Shown here piece by piece: positions 44,492 to 55,002 of a stretch of 64,000 bases of DNA. Under the pieces are notes generated by a model. The model was not told the DNA's origin. It ran no database searches and saw nothing but the letters and a program-made list of their open reading frames with translations. A program made the translations under genes and the position numbers. The DNA is from Pseudidiomarina sediminum DSM 21906 (GTDB lineage: Bacteria > Pseudomonadota > Gammaproteobacteria > Enterobacterales > Alteromonadaceae), in NCBI RefSeq assembly GCF_000423165.1, contig NZ_KE383983.1, forward strand, positions 728,221 through 792,220. The letters run 5' to 3'. The first letter of the stretch is position 1. The number at the start of each line of letters is the position of its first letter.

Positions 44492-44503
44492 GGACTGTAC
44501 GAC

Positions 44504-45388
44504 ATGGTAAAAAAAGTCGTCATCCCCGTGGCCGGTTTGGGCACGCGTATGCTTCCTGCTACGAAGGCGATTCCAAAGGAGATGTTGCCATTGGTGGATC
44601 GCCCATTGATCCAGTTTATTGTCGAAGAATGTGCTGCGGCGGGTTTGACCGACATTATCTTAGTGACGCATTCGAGTAAGAACTCGATTGAGAATCACTT
44701 TGACACCAGTTTTGAACTTGAAGCGACCTTAGAACAGCGCGTGAAGCGTCAGCTGCTGGCGGAAGTTCAGGCCATTACACCGCCTGGAGTAACCATCATG
44801 CACGTGCGGCAAGGCGTGGCGAAAGGCCTTGGTCACGCGGTGCTCTGCGCCCGTCCACTGATTGACGATCAGCCTTTTGCAGTGGTGTTGCCTGATGTCT
44901 TGGTCGATGCCGAAAGCTGCGATTTGCAGCGTGATAACCTGGCTGAAATGGTGCGCAACTTTAATGAAAATGGCGCTGCACAAGTCATGGTAGAGCAAGT
45001 TCCAGCCGATAAAGTCGACCAGTATGGCGTGGCGGATCTTGGCGGAGTGCAGTTGCAGCCAGGTGAGCAAGCGACAATTCAGCAGTTAGTTGAGAAACCG
45101 CCGGTGGATAAAGCTCCGTCAAATTTAGCTGTGGTCGGTCGTTATGTGTTCCCAGCTGAGTTGTGGACCTTATTGGAGCGCACGCCGGTCGGTGCTGGTA
45201 ACGAAATCCAATTGACCGATGCAATGGCGATGTTGTTAGAACAAAAACCAGTGAATGCCTACTATATGAAAGGTCGCAGCCACGACTGTGGCAATAAGCT
45301 TGGTTACGCGCAAGCCTTCGTCAAACATGCGATGCGCCACCCTGATCTGGGGGTGGCGATGAAAGACTGGCTCAAGTCGGTTGTTTAA
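44504..45388 (+). CDS. galU: UTP-glucose-1-phosphate uridylyltransferase
   Basis: GalU makes UDP-glucose for envelope polysaccharides. The 294 residues contain [20 protein letters not shown] (nucleotide-binding loop), [12 protein letters not shown] and [17 protein letters not shown]. It is cytoplasmic and of normal length. It starts 12 bases after mlaA and ends at a hairpin terminator. Confidence 0.95.
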   Translation: MVKKVVIPVAGLGTRMLPATKAIPKEMLPLVDRPLIQFIVEECAAAGLTDIILVTHSSKNSIENHFDTSFELEATLEQRVKRQLLAEVQAITPPGVTIMHVRQGVAKGLGHAVLCARPLIDDQPFAVVLPDVLVDAESCDLQRDNLAEMVRNFNENGAAQVMVEQVPADKVDQYGVADLGGVQLQPGEQATIQQLVEKPPVDKAPSNLAVVGRYVFPAELWTLLERTPVGAGNEIQLTDAMAMLLEQKPVNAYYMKGRSHDCGNKLGYAQAFVKHAMRHPDLGVAMKDWLKSVV

Positions 45389-45404
45389 CCATCACACCAA
45401 ATAA

Positions 45405-45432
45405 GAGGAGGGGCAATCCCTCCTTTTCTTTC
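45405..45432 (+). terminator. Rho-independent terminator after galU
   Basis: AGGAGGG pairs with CCCTCCT around GCAAT and is followed by a T-rich tail (TTTCTTT). Confidence 0.75.
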
Positions 45433-45529
45433 TGCGTTTTGTCGTTTTCTATTTCCTTTTCGCTGCGAACTAGGTAGGGTATTACGGTTTTTTAACGCTA
45501 ATAATTACAACTAGTGAAGGCAATAGGGT

Positions 45530-47080
45530 ATGGAACCTAAGAATACACAACAGCAGGACAATAGCTTTTTCGGCCAGCCGGCCGGATTACAGACGTTGTT
45601 CTTCACCGAAATGTGGGAGCGCATGAGTTACTACGGTATGCGCGCACTTTTGGTGCTTTTCATGACTGCGGCCATTCAAGAGGGTGGTCTTGAGCTTACC
45701 GTTGCCGCGGCAACTGCGATTTATGGCTTGTACACCGGTGCGGTCTATTTCATGGGCTTACCTGGTGGCTGGATTGCCGACCGTTTGATTGGCGGACAAC
45801 GCGCAACGTGGTACGGCGGTATTGTGATCATGTGTGGTCACATTGTCTTGGCTGTGCCGTCAGATACAACCTTTTTCCTTGGTTTGATTTTGGTCGTGCT
45901 GGGTACCGGCATGCTGAAGCCAAACATCAGTGCCTTGGTTGGTCAACTCTATGATGAAGGCGATGACCGTCGTGATGCGGGTTATACCTTGTATTACATG
46001 GGGATCAACATAGGTTCATTGATCGGTTACGCGGTCACGGGTTACCTGATGGAAAACGTCGGTTGGCACTGGGCGTTCGGTGCTGCGGCAGTGGGAATGT
46101 TCTTCGGTTTGGTCCAGTACCGTATGACCTTACCGAAACTGCGCAATGTCGGTGCTGACGCACCAAAACCATTGTCGCCACGTGGCCAGAAAATCAGTTG
46201 GACCATCATTGTGTTATTCTTGATTGCCCTAGGTGGTGTGTTCACTGCTGTGGCGACAGGCGCAATGACCATCGATCCGGTAGCTATTGCCCAGCAAGTA
46301 GCACTAGCGGCAACCATCGTTTTCTTTGTCTACTACATTGGTATTTTCTTATTTAGCAAGCTGACCAAAAACGAAGCCAAGCGTCTCGGCGCATTGTTCT
46401 TAGTCTGTATTGCGTCGATCTGTTTCTGGGCGGGTTTTGAGCAAGCTGGTTCGTCATTGAACCTGTTCGCCCGTGATCTTACTGACCGTATGGTCGGCAG
46501 CTTTGAAATTCCGACGACGTGGTTCCAGATGTTGAACTCTGGTTTCTTGATTGCCTTGTCGCCATTTTTTGCGGCGATGTGGGTGAATCTAACCAAGCGC
46601 ATGATTAACCCGTCGTACGGCTTTAAGAGCGCCTTGGGTCTGATTATCATGGCCAGTGGCTTTATCGTCATGTTCTTGGCGTCGCAAGCTGCGGCGTCAG
46701 GTATGAAAGTATCTCCGAACTGGTTAGTTGCGGTGTACTTCTTGCACACTGTCGGTGAGCTTTGCTTAAGCCCGGTAGCCTTGAGCGCGGTAAGTAAGCT
46801 GGCGCCACGTCGCATGGCTGGACAGATGATGGGCGTCTTTGTACTGACCTACTCTATCGGTAGCTTACTGGCTGGTTTGATTGCCGGTAACCTTGACCCT
46901 GAGAATACTGAGACCATGCCTGACATGTACATGCAGATCACTCTGTTCGGTGTCGGTGTGGGTGTGGTAGTGTTCTTGCTCGCACTGAAAACCCGTCATT
47001 GGGAAAAGCTGGCAGGTCAACCTGATCCAGAGCACGTGGCGATTAATGCCAACGAGCCAGTGAAGCAAGATAAAGCTTAA
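45530..47080 (+). CDS. POT family proton-dependent oligopeptide transporter
   Basis: This is a 516-residue inner-membrane carrier of the PTR2/POT family for di- and tripeptides. The proton-coupling ExxER motif appears as FFTEMWERMSYYGMR near residue 24, and YYMGINIGSLIG matches the PTR2 signature. About 14 helices are predicted. It is a single gene with a terminator placed inside the convergent LysR gene. It fits the peptide-scavenging theme set by the S9 peptidase and the receptors. Confidence 0.92.
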   Translation: MEPKNTQQQDNSFFGQPAGLQTLFFTEMWERMSYYGMRALLVLFMTAAIQEGGLELTVAAATAIYGLYTGAVYFMGLPGGWIADRLIGGQRATWYGGIVIMCGHIVLAVPSDTTFFLGLILVVLGTGMLKPNISALVGQLYDEGDDRRDAGYTLYYMGINIGSLIGYAVTGYLMENVGWHWAFGAAAVGMFFGLVQYRMTLPKLRNVGADAPKPLSPRGQKISWTIIVLFLIALGGVFTAVATGAMTIDPVAIAQQVALAATIVFFVYYIGIFLFSKLTKNEAKRLGALFLVCIASICFWAGFEQAGSSLNLFARDLTDRMVGSFEIPTTWFQMLNSGFLIALSPFFAAMWVNLTKRMINPSYGFKSALGLIIMASGFIVMFLASQAAASGMKVSPNWLVAVYFLHTVGELCLSPVALSAVSKLAPRRMAGQMMGVFVLTYSIGSLLAGLIAGNLDPENTETMPDMYMQITLFGVGVGVVVFLLALKTRHWEKLAGQPDPEHVAINANEPVKQDKA

Positions 47081-47086
47081 CAAGGC

Positions 47087-47974
47087 TTAACTGTTGGTGA
47101 GCTTGCTCACCAACAGGTCGTATAACAACCGGGCACATGGCCCGGTTTTTTCATTTTTGGGCTGCACTAAATACATTAAGCCAGCGCGGTGAGAACTGCC
47201 GCGCAGTGAGAGCTCAACCAGCGCGTCGCTTTGCCGAGTAATAAAGGGTGGTAACCAGCAAAAGCCAATGCCTGCTTCCACCAATTGCAACGCTTCGTTA
47301 AACGAGGTGACGGTCCAACGCTGCTCCGCTTTGAGCCAGCCTTGGTTCTCGTTGGGGTGACGGGCGGTGTCACGGATCACAATTTGCAACGCTTGACTCA
47401 ACTGCTCTGGGGAGAGCGGCTGCGGCAGCTTGGCTAACGGGTGCTCTGCAGCGACAACTAAGCGAAGTTGGTAACTGCCGATAGGTTCACCGACGTACCC
47501 CCGCGGCACTTGGTGGGTGATCACGAGATCGGCACTTTGTTCGGTAATGGCTTCTTCTGAGCCAGTAAGCACCGAATCAAGAAGGGTTAAGCGACTGCCA
47601 CGACTGTGCTGTTGAAACTCGCGGAGCACAGGTAACAGCTTGCTGCGATCGCAGACCATTTCAATGGCTAGGGTGATTTCTGGTTCCCAACCCTGCTTGA
47701 GGTTCTCAGCGAGCTGTTCAAGCTCAGTTACCAGCACCGTCAGTTGCCGTGAGCGCCGTAACATTACTGCGCCACAGTCAGTGAGTTGGGCTTTGCGGCC
47801 AACCACTTCGAGCAGTTCCACGCCAAGGCTATCTTGCAACTTAGCAACAGCATGGTTCATCGCGCTCTGGCTTTTATTGAGTGCCGCTGCTGCTTGCGCA
47901 TAGCCTCCATGGTCGACTACCGCTTGCAGAATACGCCACTGTTCTAGTGTGGTTTTCGGACGGTAGCTAGCCAT
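47087..47974 (-). CDS. LysR-family transcriptional regulator
   Basis: This 295-residue protein has an N-terminal winged helix-turn-helix (GGYAQAAAALNKSQSAMNHAVAKLQ, cited in two parts: GGYAQAAAAL and NKSQSAMNH, residues ~19-45). A periplasmic-binding-protein-like effector domain follows. The targets are unknown; the next gene on the strand starts upstream (cmoB), 11 bases away, so it may be read from the cmoAB transcript. Its 3' end contains a hairpin and a terminator for the opposite strand. Confidence 0.88.
   Translation of the reverse strand: MASYRPKTTLEQWRILQAVVDHGGYAQAAAALNKSQSAMNHAVAKLQDSLGVELLEVVGRKAQLTDCGAVMLRRSRQLTVLVTELEQLAENLKQGWEPEITLAIEMVCDRSKLLPVLREFQQHSRGSRLTLLDSVLTGSEEAITEQSADLVITHQVPRGYVGEPIGSYQLRLVVAAEHPLAKLPQPLSPEQLSQALQIVIRDTARHPNENQGWLKAEQRWTVTSFNEALQLVEAGIGFCWLPPFITRQSDALVELSLRGSSHRAGLMYLVQPKNEKTGPCARLLYDLLVSKLTNS
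47091..47116. repeat. Perfect 12-base inverted repeat in the 3' end of the LysR gene
   Basis: CTGTTGGTGAGC-TT-GCTCACCAACAG lies between the POT stop and the LysR coding end, with no T run. It encodes the LysR C-terminal VSKLTNS part on the minus strand. Confidence 0.7.
47127..47152 (+). terminator. Terminator of the POT gene inside the LysR coding region
   Basis: AACCGGG-cacatgg-CCCGGTT followed by TTTTT is a good plus-strand terminator about 46 bases after the POT stop. It falls within the last codons of the convergent LysR gene. Confidence 0.75.
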
Positions 47975-47985
47975 GGCGAACTCCT

Positions 47986-48957
47986 TTAGATCGTGGCGAT
48001 GACCACTGCACGGCGCGGTGCAGGGAAGCCTTCAATGGTTTTTGTTGCATCGTTCGGGTCGAGGAAGTCGGCCAACGATTGTCCGGTCATCCATTCGGTG
48101 GCGCGCTGTTCTTCAACGCTGGTGAGGGATTCGTCGACCACCTTGGCGCTTTTAAAGCCGCAACGCTCCATCCAGTGCAACAATGCTGCGGTACTCGGAA
48201 TAAACCAAACGTTGCGCATTTTCGCGTACGTCGTACCGGGCACAAGTACGGTATTAATATCGCCTTCCACCACTAAGGTTTCGAGCACGAGTTGGCCGCC
48301 GGGTTTCAACTGCGCTTTTAATTGGGTGAGAAAATCAATCGGTGAGCGGCGGTGATAGAGCACGCCCATGCTAAATACTGTGTCGAACGCTTTCAGTTCC
48401 GGGAGATCTTCAACGCCAACAGGAAACCAGTGCGCGCGCTGTTGAAGTTCCGCCGGCATAAAGTGACGGACGGCGAGGAACTGTGCCATGAATAATTGGC
48501 CAGGATCAACGCCCCAGACCTGTTGAGCTCCACTCTCTAGCATGCGCCAGAGGTGATAGCCACTACCACAGCCAACATCAAGCACCTGTTGCCCGCTTAA
48601 GTCTCCAATATGGGGGGCGACACGCTGCCATTTGAAATCTGAACGCCATTCGGTGTCGATGGTGACGCCATGCAAGTGAAACGGCCCTTTGCGCCACGGC
48701 GTAAGCTGTTGCAGTAAGCCCCGAATGCGGTTTTGTTCACCTTCACTCACTGCTGCACTGGTGACCTGAACGGTATCGCTCAGCGCCACCCGCTCAGCGG
48801 GTAGCTTTGGCAGTTGGGCGACACAGCGTAGCCATTTGTGTAACTCGCCGTGTTGTTGTTCTTTTTCCCAAGCCGCAAGTTGCGCCGGTAAATCGGTGAG
48901 CCAATGGTGCAGTGGCGATTGGGCGACTGCGACGAGATCTTCTTTAAACAATTGCAT
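47986..48957 (-). CDS. cmoB: tRNA U34 carboxymethyltransferase
   Basis: CmoB moves the carboxymethyl group of carboxy-SAM to 5-hydroxyuridine 34 of tRNA, making cmo5U. The 323 residues have [18 protein letters not shown] (SAM motif I) near residue 125, and [29 protein letters not shown] typical of CmoB. It is translated 12 bases after cmoA. Confidence 0.95.
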   Translation of the reverse strand: MQLFKEDLVAVAQSPLHHWLTDLPAQLAAWEKEQQHGELHKWLRCVAQLPKLPAERVALSDTVQVTSAAVSEGEQNRIRGLLQQLTPWRKGPFHLHGVTIDTEWRSDFKWQRVAPHIGDLSGQQVLDVGCGSGYHLWRMLESGAQQVWGVDPGQLFMAQFLAVRHFMPAELQQRAHWFPVGVEDLPELKAFDTVFSMGVLYHRRSPIDFLTQLKAQLKPGGQLVLETLVVEGDINTVLVPGTTYAKMRNVWFIPSTAALLHWMERCGFKSAKVVDESLTSVEEQRATEWMTGQSLADFLDPNDATKTIEGFPAPRRAVVIATI

Positions 48958-48969
48958 GCCTGAATTTCC

Positions 48970-49737
48970 TTAAGACGCTTTGACAGCCAGCATCGCGGCA
49001 AAGTTGTAACACTGAAACCAGACTTGCACAGCGCTAAAGCCAATGGCCTCAAGGCGCTGCCGGTGGGTTTCTAAACTATCGATGCGCATGACATTTTCAA
49101 TGGCGGCGCGTTTTTGGCTGATTTCTAATTCGCTGTAACCGTTCGCACGTTTAAACTCGTGATGAAGATCGATGAGCATAGCGTTCATGGCTGGGTCAGC
49201 GCTGGTAAATTTCTCGGACAGCAATAACACGCCACCCGGACGCAAGTTGTCGTAGATGTTTGCTAACACAGCGTGACGTTGCTCGGGGGGCACGAATTGC
49301 AGTGTGAAATTCATGGTCACCACGGAGGCGTTCTCAAGCGCGCTTTGTTGAATGTCTTCACAACGCACCGAGACCGGCACATCACTGCGGTAGCCTTGTA
49401 AGTGCAAGCGGCAGCGTTCGACCATGGCCGGAGAATTGTCCACGGCGATCAGCTGGACGCCAGAGAGTCCTTGCAGATTTTGTCGCATGGCTAAGGTAGC
49501 AGCACCGAGCGACGCCCCCAAGTCATACAGATTGGAGTTGGCTTGAGCGTAGCGTTTGGTTAGCTGGCCAATGCCTTGCAAAATACTTTGGTAGCCGGGC
49601 ACCGAACGGTTAATCATGTCAGGAAAAACTTCGACCACCCGTTGGTCAAAGACAAAGTCACTGACCTGCTGCAGTGGCTCAGAAAAGATTGCGTCGGGCT
49701 TACTTTTAAACTCGCTCACGTTGATGACACCATTCAT
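48970..49737 (-). CDS. cmoA: Carboxy-S-adenosyl-L-methionine synthase
   Basis: CmoA makes carboxy-SAM from SAM and prephenate for CmoB. The 255 residues show the YDLGASLGAATLAMRQ motif and FTLQFVPPEQR. FPDMINRSVPGYQSI near the N-terminus is conserved in CmoA. It is divergent from aspS with 148 bases between. Confidence 0.95.
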   Translation of the reverse strand: MNGVINVSEFKSKPDAIFSEPLQQVSDFVFDQRVVEVFPDMINRSVPGYQSILQGIGQLTKRYAQANSNLYDLGASLGAATLAMRQNLQGLSGVQLIAVDNSPAMVERCRLHLQGYRSDVPVSVRCEDIQQSALENASVVTMNFTLQFVPPEQRHAVLANIYDNLRPGGVLLLSEKFTSADPAMNAMLIDLHHEFKRANGYSELEISQKRAAIENVMRIDSLETHRQRLEAIGFSAVQVWFQCYNFAAMLAVKAS

Positions 49738-49816
49738 TCATTAAAACTGCGCCTAGTTTAGCGCAACGGCGGGGGGAACTTCATGTTTTTCTCGGTCGGA
49801 TTTTGCCCGATAGCTA

Positions 49817-49844
49817 CTGACAATCGTCACCAGTCCGTTATAAT
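49817..49844 (+). promoter_or_regulatory. Sigma-70 promoter of aspS
   Basis: CTGACA (49817-49822) and TATAAT (49839-49844) with a 16-base spacer match consensus at 11 of 12 positions. Transcription would start near 49851, about 35 bases before the aspS ATG. Confidence 0.75.
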
Positions 49845-49885
49845 GTTGCGCTTTGTAAATATTAACTTGTGGTAGGGAAGCTCCC

Positions 49886-51658
49886 ATGCGTAGCCATTAT
49901 TGCGGACAGCTAGAAAAAAGTCTTGTCGATCAAACCGTCACCCTTTGTGGTTGGGTCAATAAACGTCGTGACCTTGGTGGTCTGATTTTTATCGATATGC
50001 GTGACCGTGAAGGTCTGGTTCAGGTGGTCTTTGACCCCGATCAACAAGCACTGTTTGAAACCGCCAACAAGCTGCGTCAGGAATTCTGTATTCGCTTGAC
50101 CGGTACTGTGCGTGCGCGTCCTGAAAGTCAGGTGAACGCGGGGATGAAAACCGGAGAAGTGGAAGTTATGGCCACTGAACTGGAAATCTTGAGCCGCTCA
50201 GAAGCGCTGCCAATCGACTTTAACCAGCACGTCAGTGAAGAAGCGCGCTTGCGTTTCCGTTACCTCGACTTGCGTCGCCCGAACATGAACCACAACTTGC
50301 AGTTCCGTGCGCGTGTGACCAGTGCTGTCCGTCGCTTTATGGACGATGCTGGCTTCTTGGATATTGAAACGCCAATGTTGACCCGTGCCACCCCTGAAGG
50401 TGCGCGTGACTACTTGGTACCAAGTCGCACGCACAAGGGTAAATTCTTTGCCTTGCCACAATCGCCACAGCTGTTCAAACAGTTGTTGATGATGTCAGGC
50501 TTCGATCGGTATTACCAAATCGTCAAATGTTTCCGTGACGAAGATTTACGCGCTGACCGGCAGCCAGAATTTACCCAGATTGATATTGAGACGTCCTTCA
50601 TGACGGCTGAGCAGGTTATGGCCGTGACTGAACAAATGGTGCGTAAGCTGTTCAACGAGCTATTGTCGATCGATTTAGGCGACTTCCCACAAATGAGCTG
50701 GCACGAAGCCATGCGCCGTTTCGGTAGTGATAAGCCTGATTTGCGTAATCCGTTAGAATTAGTTGACGTCGCTGATGTGTTGCAAGATGTTGAGTTTAAA
50801 GTGTTCTCTGGCCCAGCCAATGATCCTAAAGGTCGTGTCGCGGCGTTGAAGGTTCCGGGTAAAGCGAGTGCCATTTCACGCAAGAACATCGATGAGTACA
50901 CCAACTTTGTCGGTATCTACGGCGCCAAAGGTTTAGCCTGGTTGAAAGTGAACGACGTAAGTGCCGGCCGTGAAGGTATTCAGTCACCGGTATTGAAGTT
51001 CATTCCTGATGACGCGCTCGAAGCAATCCTCGCGCGTACCGAAGCTGCTGACGGCGACCTTATTTTCTTTGGCGCGGATAATGCAACTGTGGTCGCAGAA
51101 GCGATGGGTGCATTGCGCTTGAAAGTTGGTGAAGAGCACGGTTTTGTTAGCGATGAGTGGCGCCCATTATGGGTGGTTGACTTCCCAATGTTTGAAGAGC
51201 ATGACGGCCAGTTACACGCGATTCATCACCCGTTTACCGCACCAGTGGGGGTAACGCCGGAAGAGCTTAAAGCCAACCCAGCGACAGCCTTATCCAACGC
51301 TTACGATATGGTGCTGAATGGTGTTGAAGTGGGTGGTGGTTCAGTGCGTATCCACGACAATACTATGCAACAAGCGGTGTTCGAGATTTTGGGCATTGGT
51401 GCTGAAGAAGCACAAGAGAAGTTCGGCTTCTTGCTCGATGCTCTGAAGTACGGCACCCCGCCGCACGCAGGTTTAGCTTTCGGGCTGGATCGCTTGGTGA
51501 TGTTAATGGTGGGCGCAAGCTCGATTCGTGAAGTGATTGCCTTCCCGAAAACAACCACCGCGGCCTGTGTGCTCACTGACGCCCCAGGTGTAGCAAATCC
51601 TGACGCATTGCAGGAATTGGGTGTAGCCGTTAAGGTAGCAGAGGAAAGCAACGATTAA
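49886..51658 (+). CDS. aspS: Aspartyl-tRNA synthetase
   Basis: This class II synthetase has 590 residues. An OB-fold anticodon-binding domain ([23 protein letters not shown]) is followed by motif 2 [18 protein letters not shown] near residue 217, the bacterial GAD insertion, and motif 3 [12 protein letters not shown] near residue 530. It is cytoplasmic. The discriminating status cannot be judged here. It is followed by yebC after 13 bases. Confidence 0.97.
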   Translation: MRSHYCGQLEKSLVDQTVTLCGWVNKRRDLGGLIFIDMRDREGLVQVVFDPDQQALFETANKLRQEFCIRLTGTVRARPESQVNAGMKTGEVEVMATELEILSRSEALPIDFNQHVSEEARLRFRYLDLRRPNMNHNLQFRARVTSAVRRFMDDAGFLDIETPMLTRATPEGARDYLVPSRTHKGKFFALPQSPQLFKQLLMMSGFDRYYQIVKCFRDEDLRADRQPEFTQIDIETSFMTAEQVMAVTEQMVRKLFNELLSIDLGDFPQMSWHEAMRRFGSDKPDLRNPLELVDVADVLQDVEFKVFSGPANDPKGRVAALKVPGKASAISRKNIDEYTNFVGIYGAKGLAWLKVNDVSAGREGIQSPVLKFIPDDALEAILARTEAADGDLIFFGADNATVVAEAMGALRLKVGEEHGFVSDEWRPLWVVDFPMFEEHDGQLHAIHHPFTAPVGVTPEELKANPATALSNAYDMVLNGVEVGGGSVRIHDNTMQQAVFEILGIGAEEAQEKFGFLLDALKYGTPPHAGLAFGLDRLVMLMVGASSIREVIAFPKTTTAACVLTDAPGVANPDALQELGVAVKVAEESND

Positions 51659-51671
51659 TTAGGAGCGAGCA

Positions 51672-52418
51672 ATGGCAGGTCATTCGAAATGGGCCAACAT
51701 TAAACATCGCAAAGCCGCGCAAGATGCGAAGCGCGGCAAAATTTTTACCCGTCTTATCCGCGAAATTGTGGTCGCTGCCCGTCAAGGTGGCGGCGACCCC
51801 ACAACCAACCCTCGTCTGCGCGCGGCTGTTGATAAAGCCCTCGCCAACAACATGAAAAAAGACACCATAGATACTGCGATAAAACGTGGTAGCGGTGATC
51901 TTGACGGTGATAATGTTGAGGAGCTGACGTACGAGGGGTATGGCCCGGGTGGCGTGGCTATTTTAGTCGAAACCATGACGGACAACCGAAACCGTACGGT
52001 CTCTGAAGTGCGCTACGCGTTTAGTAAGAACGGTGGCAATTTAGGTACCGATGGGTCGGTAGCCTACTTATTTAATAAGCGTGGCGTGTTGAGTTTTGCC
52101 GCAGATACCGATGAAGATGCGCTGATGGAAGCTGCACTTGAAGGTGGCGCTGAAGACATCGTGACGCATGACGATGGGAGTTTCGACGTGTTTACCACGC
52201 CAGATGCCTTCGGTGACGTGAAAGATGCACTAGAAAGCGCTGGCTTTAGTGCCGCGCATGCTGAAGTTGGCTTGATTCCGGAAACACGCTCGACGATTGA
52301 TGAAGCTGACGCCGAGAAATTCCTGAAATTGATCGACGCGCTCGAAGAGGTGGATGACGTACAAGAGGTCTACCACAACGCCGATATCGCCGATGACGTG
52401 CTGGAGCGTCTTGGTTAA
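51672..52418 (+). CDS. yebC: YebC/PmpR-family protein
   Basis: This 248-residue protein has the family start [20 protein letters not shown]. Members are described as transcriptional regulators or as factors that assist translation of difficult proline stretches. An order aspS-yebC-ruvC is conserved in gammaproteobacteria. The stop overlaps the ruvC ATG by one base. Confidence 0.95.
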   Translation: MAGHSKWANIKHRKAAQDAKRGKIFTRLIREIVVAARQGGGDPTTNPRLRAAVDKALANNMKKDTIDTAIKRGSGDLDGDNVEELTYEGYGPGGVAILVETMTDNRNRTVSEVRYAFSKNGGNLGTDGSVAYLFNKRGVLSFAADTDEDALMEAALEGGAEDIVTHDDGSFDVFTTPDAFGDVKDALESAGFSAAHAEVGLIPETRSTIDEADAEKFLKLIDALEEVDDVQEVYHNADIADDVLERLG

Positions 52419-52933
52419 TGGCCATTATTCTGGGAATCGACCCAGGTTCCCGGTACACCGGCTATGGTGTGATTCGCCAGCAAGGGAGCACACTGAGCTA
52501 TATTGCTAGCGGCTGCATTAATGCTGCCGGTACCGCGAAACATCCCTTAGTGTTGGCGGATAAATTAAAGATTATTCACGATGGTGTGCAAGAGCTGATC
52601 GCACAGTTTCAGCCGACTGAGTTCGCGATTGAGCAAGTGTTTATGGCACGAAACCCTGATTCAGCATTGAAGTTGGGGCAGGCGCGCGGAGCAGCGATTG
52701 TTGCGGCGGCTTGTGCTGGCTTACCCGTGGCAGAGTATGCGGCGCGTTTGGTCAAGCAAGCGGTGGTCGGTACTGGCGCGGCGGACAAAACACAGGTACA
52801 ACACATGGTGGTGGCGATGCTAAAGCTTAGCCATCGTCCGCAAGCAGACGCTGCAGATGCATTGGCCGTGGCGATGTGTCATGCACACAGTCGTAGTCAG
52901 GCCATTGTTATGGCGACAAGGAGAGGACGTTGA
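52418..52933 (+). CDS. ruvC: Holliday-junction endonuclease RuvC
   Basis: RuvC cuts Holliday junctions as a dimer. The 171 residues have the catalytic acidic residues in [11 protein letters not shown] (D8), [11 protein letters not shown] (E near 69) and [13 protein letters not shown] (two Asp near 140). It is coupled to ruvA by a four-base overlap. Confidence 0.96.
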   Translation: MAIILGIDPGSRYTGYGVIRQQGSTLSYIASGCINAAGTAKHPLVLADKLKIIHDGVQELIAQFQPTEFAIEQVFMARNPDSALKLGQARGAAIVAAACAGLPVAEYAARLVKQAVVGTGAADKTQVQHMVVAMLKLSHRPQADAADALAVAMCHAHSRSQAIVMATRRGR

Positions 52934-53550
52934 TAGGGCAATTAACCGGTAAGTTGATTAGTAAACAGCCGCCAGAAGTGCTGATTGATGTGCAGGGCGT
53001 GGGGTATGAAGTACAAATGCCGATGACCTGTTTGTTTGAGTTACCTGATCTTGGCGAGCAGGTGAGTGTGATCACGCACTTTGTCGTGCGCGAAGACGCT
53101 CAGTTACTGTATGGTTTTAACACCTTTGCCGAGCGCAGTTTGTTCCGCCAACTCATTAAGGCGCAAGGGGTAGGGCCGAAGTTAGCCCTAACCATCATGT
53201 CAGGAATGACGGCACACCAATTCGTCAGTGCGGTCACCCACGATGATGTCAGTAGCTTGATTAAGCTGCCGGGCGTGGGGCGCAAAACCGCCGAGCGCTT
53301 AGTGGTGGAAATGCGCGACCGCTTGCAAAACTGGATGAGTAGCACGCCTGCAACGGATGCTGCGCCACTCGATACTGCCGCGTTACAGCCCACCTTAGCT
53401 GCGAGTTCACCCCGCGAGGATGCGGTGGGGGCATTGTTGGCGCTTGGCTACAAGCAGGCACAAGCTGATAAGGTTGTTGCGCAAGCGCTCAAGACCAATG
53501 ATGGCGCCTCAAGTGAAGAGCTTATTCGCATCGCTTTGAAGAGCATGTAG
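52930..53550 (+). CDS. ruvA: Holliday-junction binding protein RuvA
   Basis: RuvA binds the four-way junction and loads RuvB. The 206 residues start at a TTG overlapping the ruvC stop (TTGA). Helix-hairpin-helix motifs are seen as [14 protein letters not shown] and [18 protein letters not shown]-terminal domain III contacts RuvB. No LexA-type site was recognised before it. Confidence 0.95.
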   Translation: MIGQLTGKLISKQPPEVLIDVQGVGYEVQMPMTCLFELPDLGEQVSVITHFVVREDAQLLYGFNTFAERSLFRQLIKAQGVGPKLALTIMSGMTAHQFVSAVTHDDVSSLIKLPGVGRKTAERLVVEMRDRLQNWMSSTPATDAAPLDTAALQPTLAASSPREDAVGALLALGYKQAQADKVVAQALKTNDGASSEELIRIALKSM

Positions 53551-53594
53551 CGCGTGAAGCGACACATCACGCACAACGTCGTTAGGAATTTCAG

Positions 53595-54605
53595 ATGATT
53601 GAACCGGATCGTATTAATCAACCCCAGCAGCAAGGCGATGACGAGCTTATCGATCGTGCGATTCGACCGAAAAAATTGGTCGATTACACCGGTCAGAAGC
53701 ACGTGGTTGAGCAAATGGAAATTTTTATTCAAGCTGCGCGTCAACGCCAAGAAGCCCTCGATCACTTACTGATTTTCGGCCCACCAGGGCTAGGTAAAAC
53801 GACGTTAGCGAATATTGTTGCCAATGAATTAGATGTCAATATTCGGCAAACATCTGGCCCAGTGTTAGAAAAAGCGGGTGACCTCGCCGCCTTGTTAACC
53901 AACCTTGAAGAGCACGACGTGCTCTTTATTGATGAAATCCACCGTTTGAGCCCAGTGGTCGAAGAGATTTTGTATCCAGCGATGGAAGACTATCAGCTGG
54001 ATATTATGATTGGTGAAGGGCCTGCCGCGCGCTCGATTAAGCTCGATCTTCCACCCTTCACATTGATCGGTGCAACCACGCGCGCAGGGGCGTTGACCTC
54101 ACCATTGCGGGATCGGTTTGGGATTGTGCAGCGTTTAGAGTTCTACGACGTGGCCGAACTGACCAAAATCATTACCCGCTCCGCCAATTACTTGAACTTG
54201 AACCTTGATGACGATGGTGCCAAGGAAATCGCGCGACGTGCCCGCGGTACTCCGCGGATCGCCAACCGTTTGTTACGTCGGGTTCGCGACTTCGCGGAAG
54301 TGCGTAACAATGGCAAGATCGATCAAGCGACTGCTGCGGCGGCATTGCAAATGGTGGATGTGGATGAAGCCGGCTTTGATTACATGGACCGCAAACTGCT
54401 TTTGGCCATTATCGAAAAATTCTTGGGCGGACCGGTCGGCTTGGACAACCTTGCGGCGGCTATTGGTGAAGAAAAAGATACCATTGAAGATGTGTTAGAA
54501 CCTTATTTGATTCAACAGGGCTTTTTGCAGCGCACACCAAGAGGTCGCATTGCGACACCGCATGCGTATGCGCACTTTGGTTTGCAAGTCGTGGGCAATG
54601 ACTAA
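53595..54605 (+). CDS. ruvB: Holliday-junction helicase motor RuvB
   Basis: RuvB is the AAA+ ATPase that drives branch migration. The 336 residues contain Walker [14 protein letters not shown] (near residue 63), Walker [10 protein letters not shown], sensor GATTRAGAL and the arginine finger region [18 protein letters not shown]. It is the last gene of the ruv run. Confidence 0.97.
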   Translation: MIEPDRINQPQQQGDDELIDRAIRPKKLVDYTGQKHVVEQMEIFIQAARQRQEALDHLLIFGPPGLGKTTLANIVANELDVNIRQTSGPVLEKAGDLAALLTNLEEHDVLFIDEIHRLSPVVEEILYPAMEDYQLDIMIGEGPAARSIKLDLPPFTLIGATTRAGALTSPLRDRFGIVQRLEFYDVAELTKIITRSANYLNLNLDDDGAKEIARRARGTPRIANRLLRRVRDFAEVRNNGKIDQATAAAALQMVDVDEAGFDYMDRKLLLAIIEKFLGGPVGLDNLAAAIGEEKDTIEDVLEPYLIQQGFLQRTPRGRIATPHAYAHFGLQVVGND

Positions 54606-54614
54606 ACTGCGGAC

Positions 54615-54641
54615 AAAAAAAAGCCCGCGGGGAGGCGGGCT
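54615..54641 (-). terminator. Terminator of the putative small RNA
   Basis: A seven-base G/C stem with a six-base loop and an eight-T tail on the minus strand. It is oriented opposite to ruvB, so it cannot serve ruvB as a normal intrinsic terminator. Confidence 0.7.
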
Positions 54642-54725
54642 AAAAACTACAGAACAACAAGGAAGTTAAATCCAGGGAACAATAACAGGACGAAGTGACA
54701 ACCGGTCTCTTCATAACTGATATGC
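54615..54725 (-). ncRNA. Putative small RNA, about 110 nt
   Basis: On the minus strand a promoter (54731-54758) is followed after about 100 bases by a strong terminator: AGCCCGC pairs with GCGGGCT (54622-54641) and is followed by eight T (54615-54622). No open reading frame lies between. The transcript would be rich in U and C with stretches such as CTTCCTTGTTGTTC, a type of sequence often exposed in Hfq-binding RNAs. I do not recognise a known family. An alternative is that the hairpin belongs to ruvB read-through, but on the plus strand no T run follows it. Confidence 0.5.
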
Positions 54726-54730
54726 TGGGT

Positions 54731-54758
54731 ATTATACGGAGGTCGGACATCTGTTCAA
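54731..54758 (-). promoter_or_regulatory. Sigma-70 promoter of the putative small RNA
   Basis: On the minus strand TTGAAC (54758-54753) and a perfect TATAAT (54736-54731) are 16 bases apart. The predicted start is near 54725. Confidence 0.6.
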
Positions 54759-55002
54759 ACGAGAAAAATTGTTTTTCAAATTAGAAAAACTAATACTGAT
54801 ATGTAACGTGTGAATAAAAAAACATCGCATGATAAATGGTATGACCAAAAATAATGATAAATAACAGAGGTTTATCGTTTTATGGTAAAAATGCGAATGA
54901 AAAAAAATGTCTGGCTAATTTTTATTCATGCAGAAAATTTACATAAAATTTTAGTCGCCTGTGGTTGCAGGTCAAGTGAAATCAATGAAAGGTAGATCAG
55001 CA

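Larger units (their letters stand above)
54606..55002. other. Intergenic region between ruvB and ybgC
   Basis: The left half (54612-54760) holds a probable minus-strand small RNA gene with promoter and terminator. The right half (about 54760-55002) is very AT-rich and presumably contains the ybgC-tol promoter; TAAAAT at 54943-54948 is a possible -10 but no good -35 was seen. No open reading frame is convincing. Confidence 0.6.
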
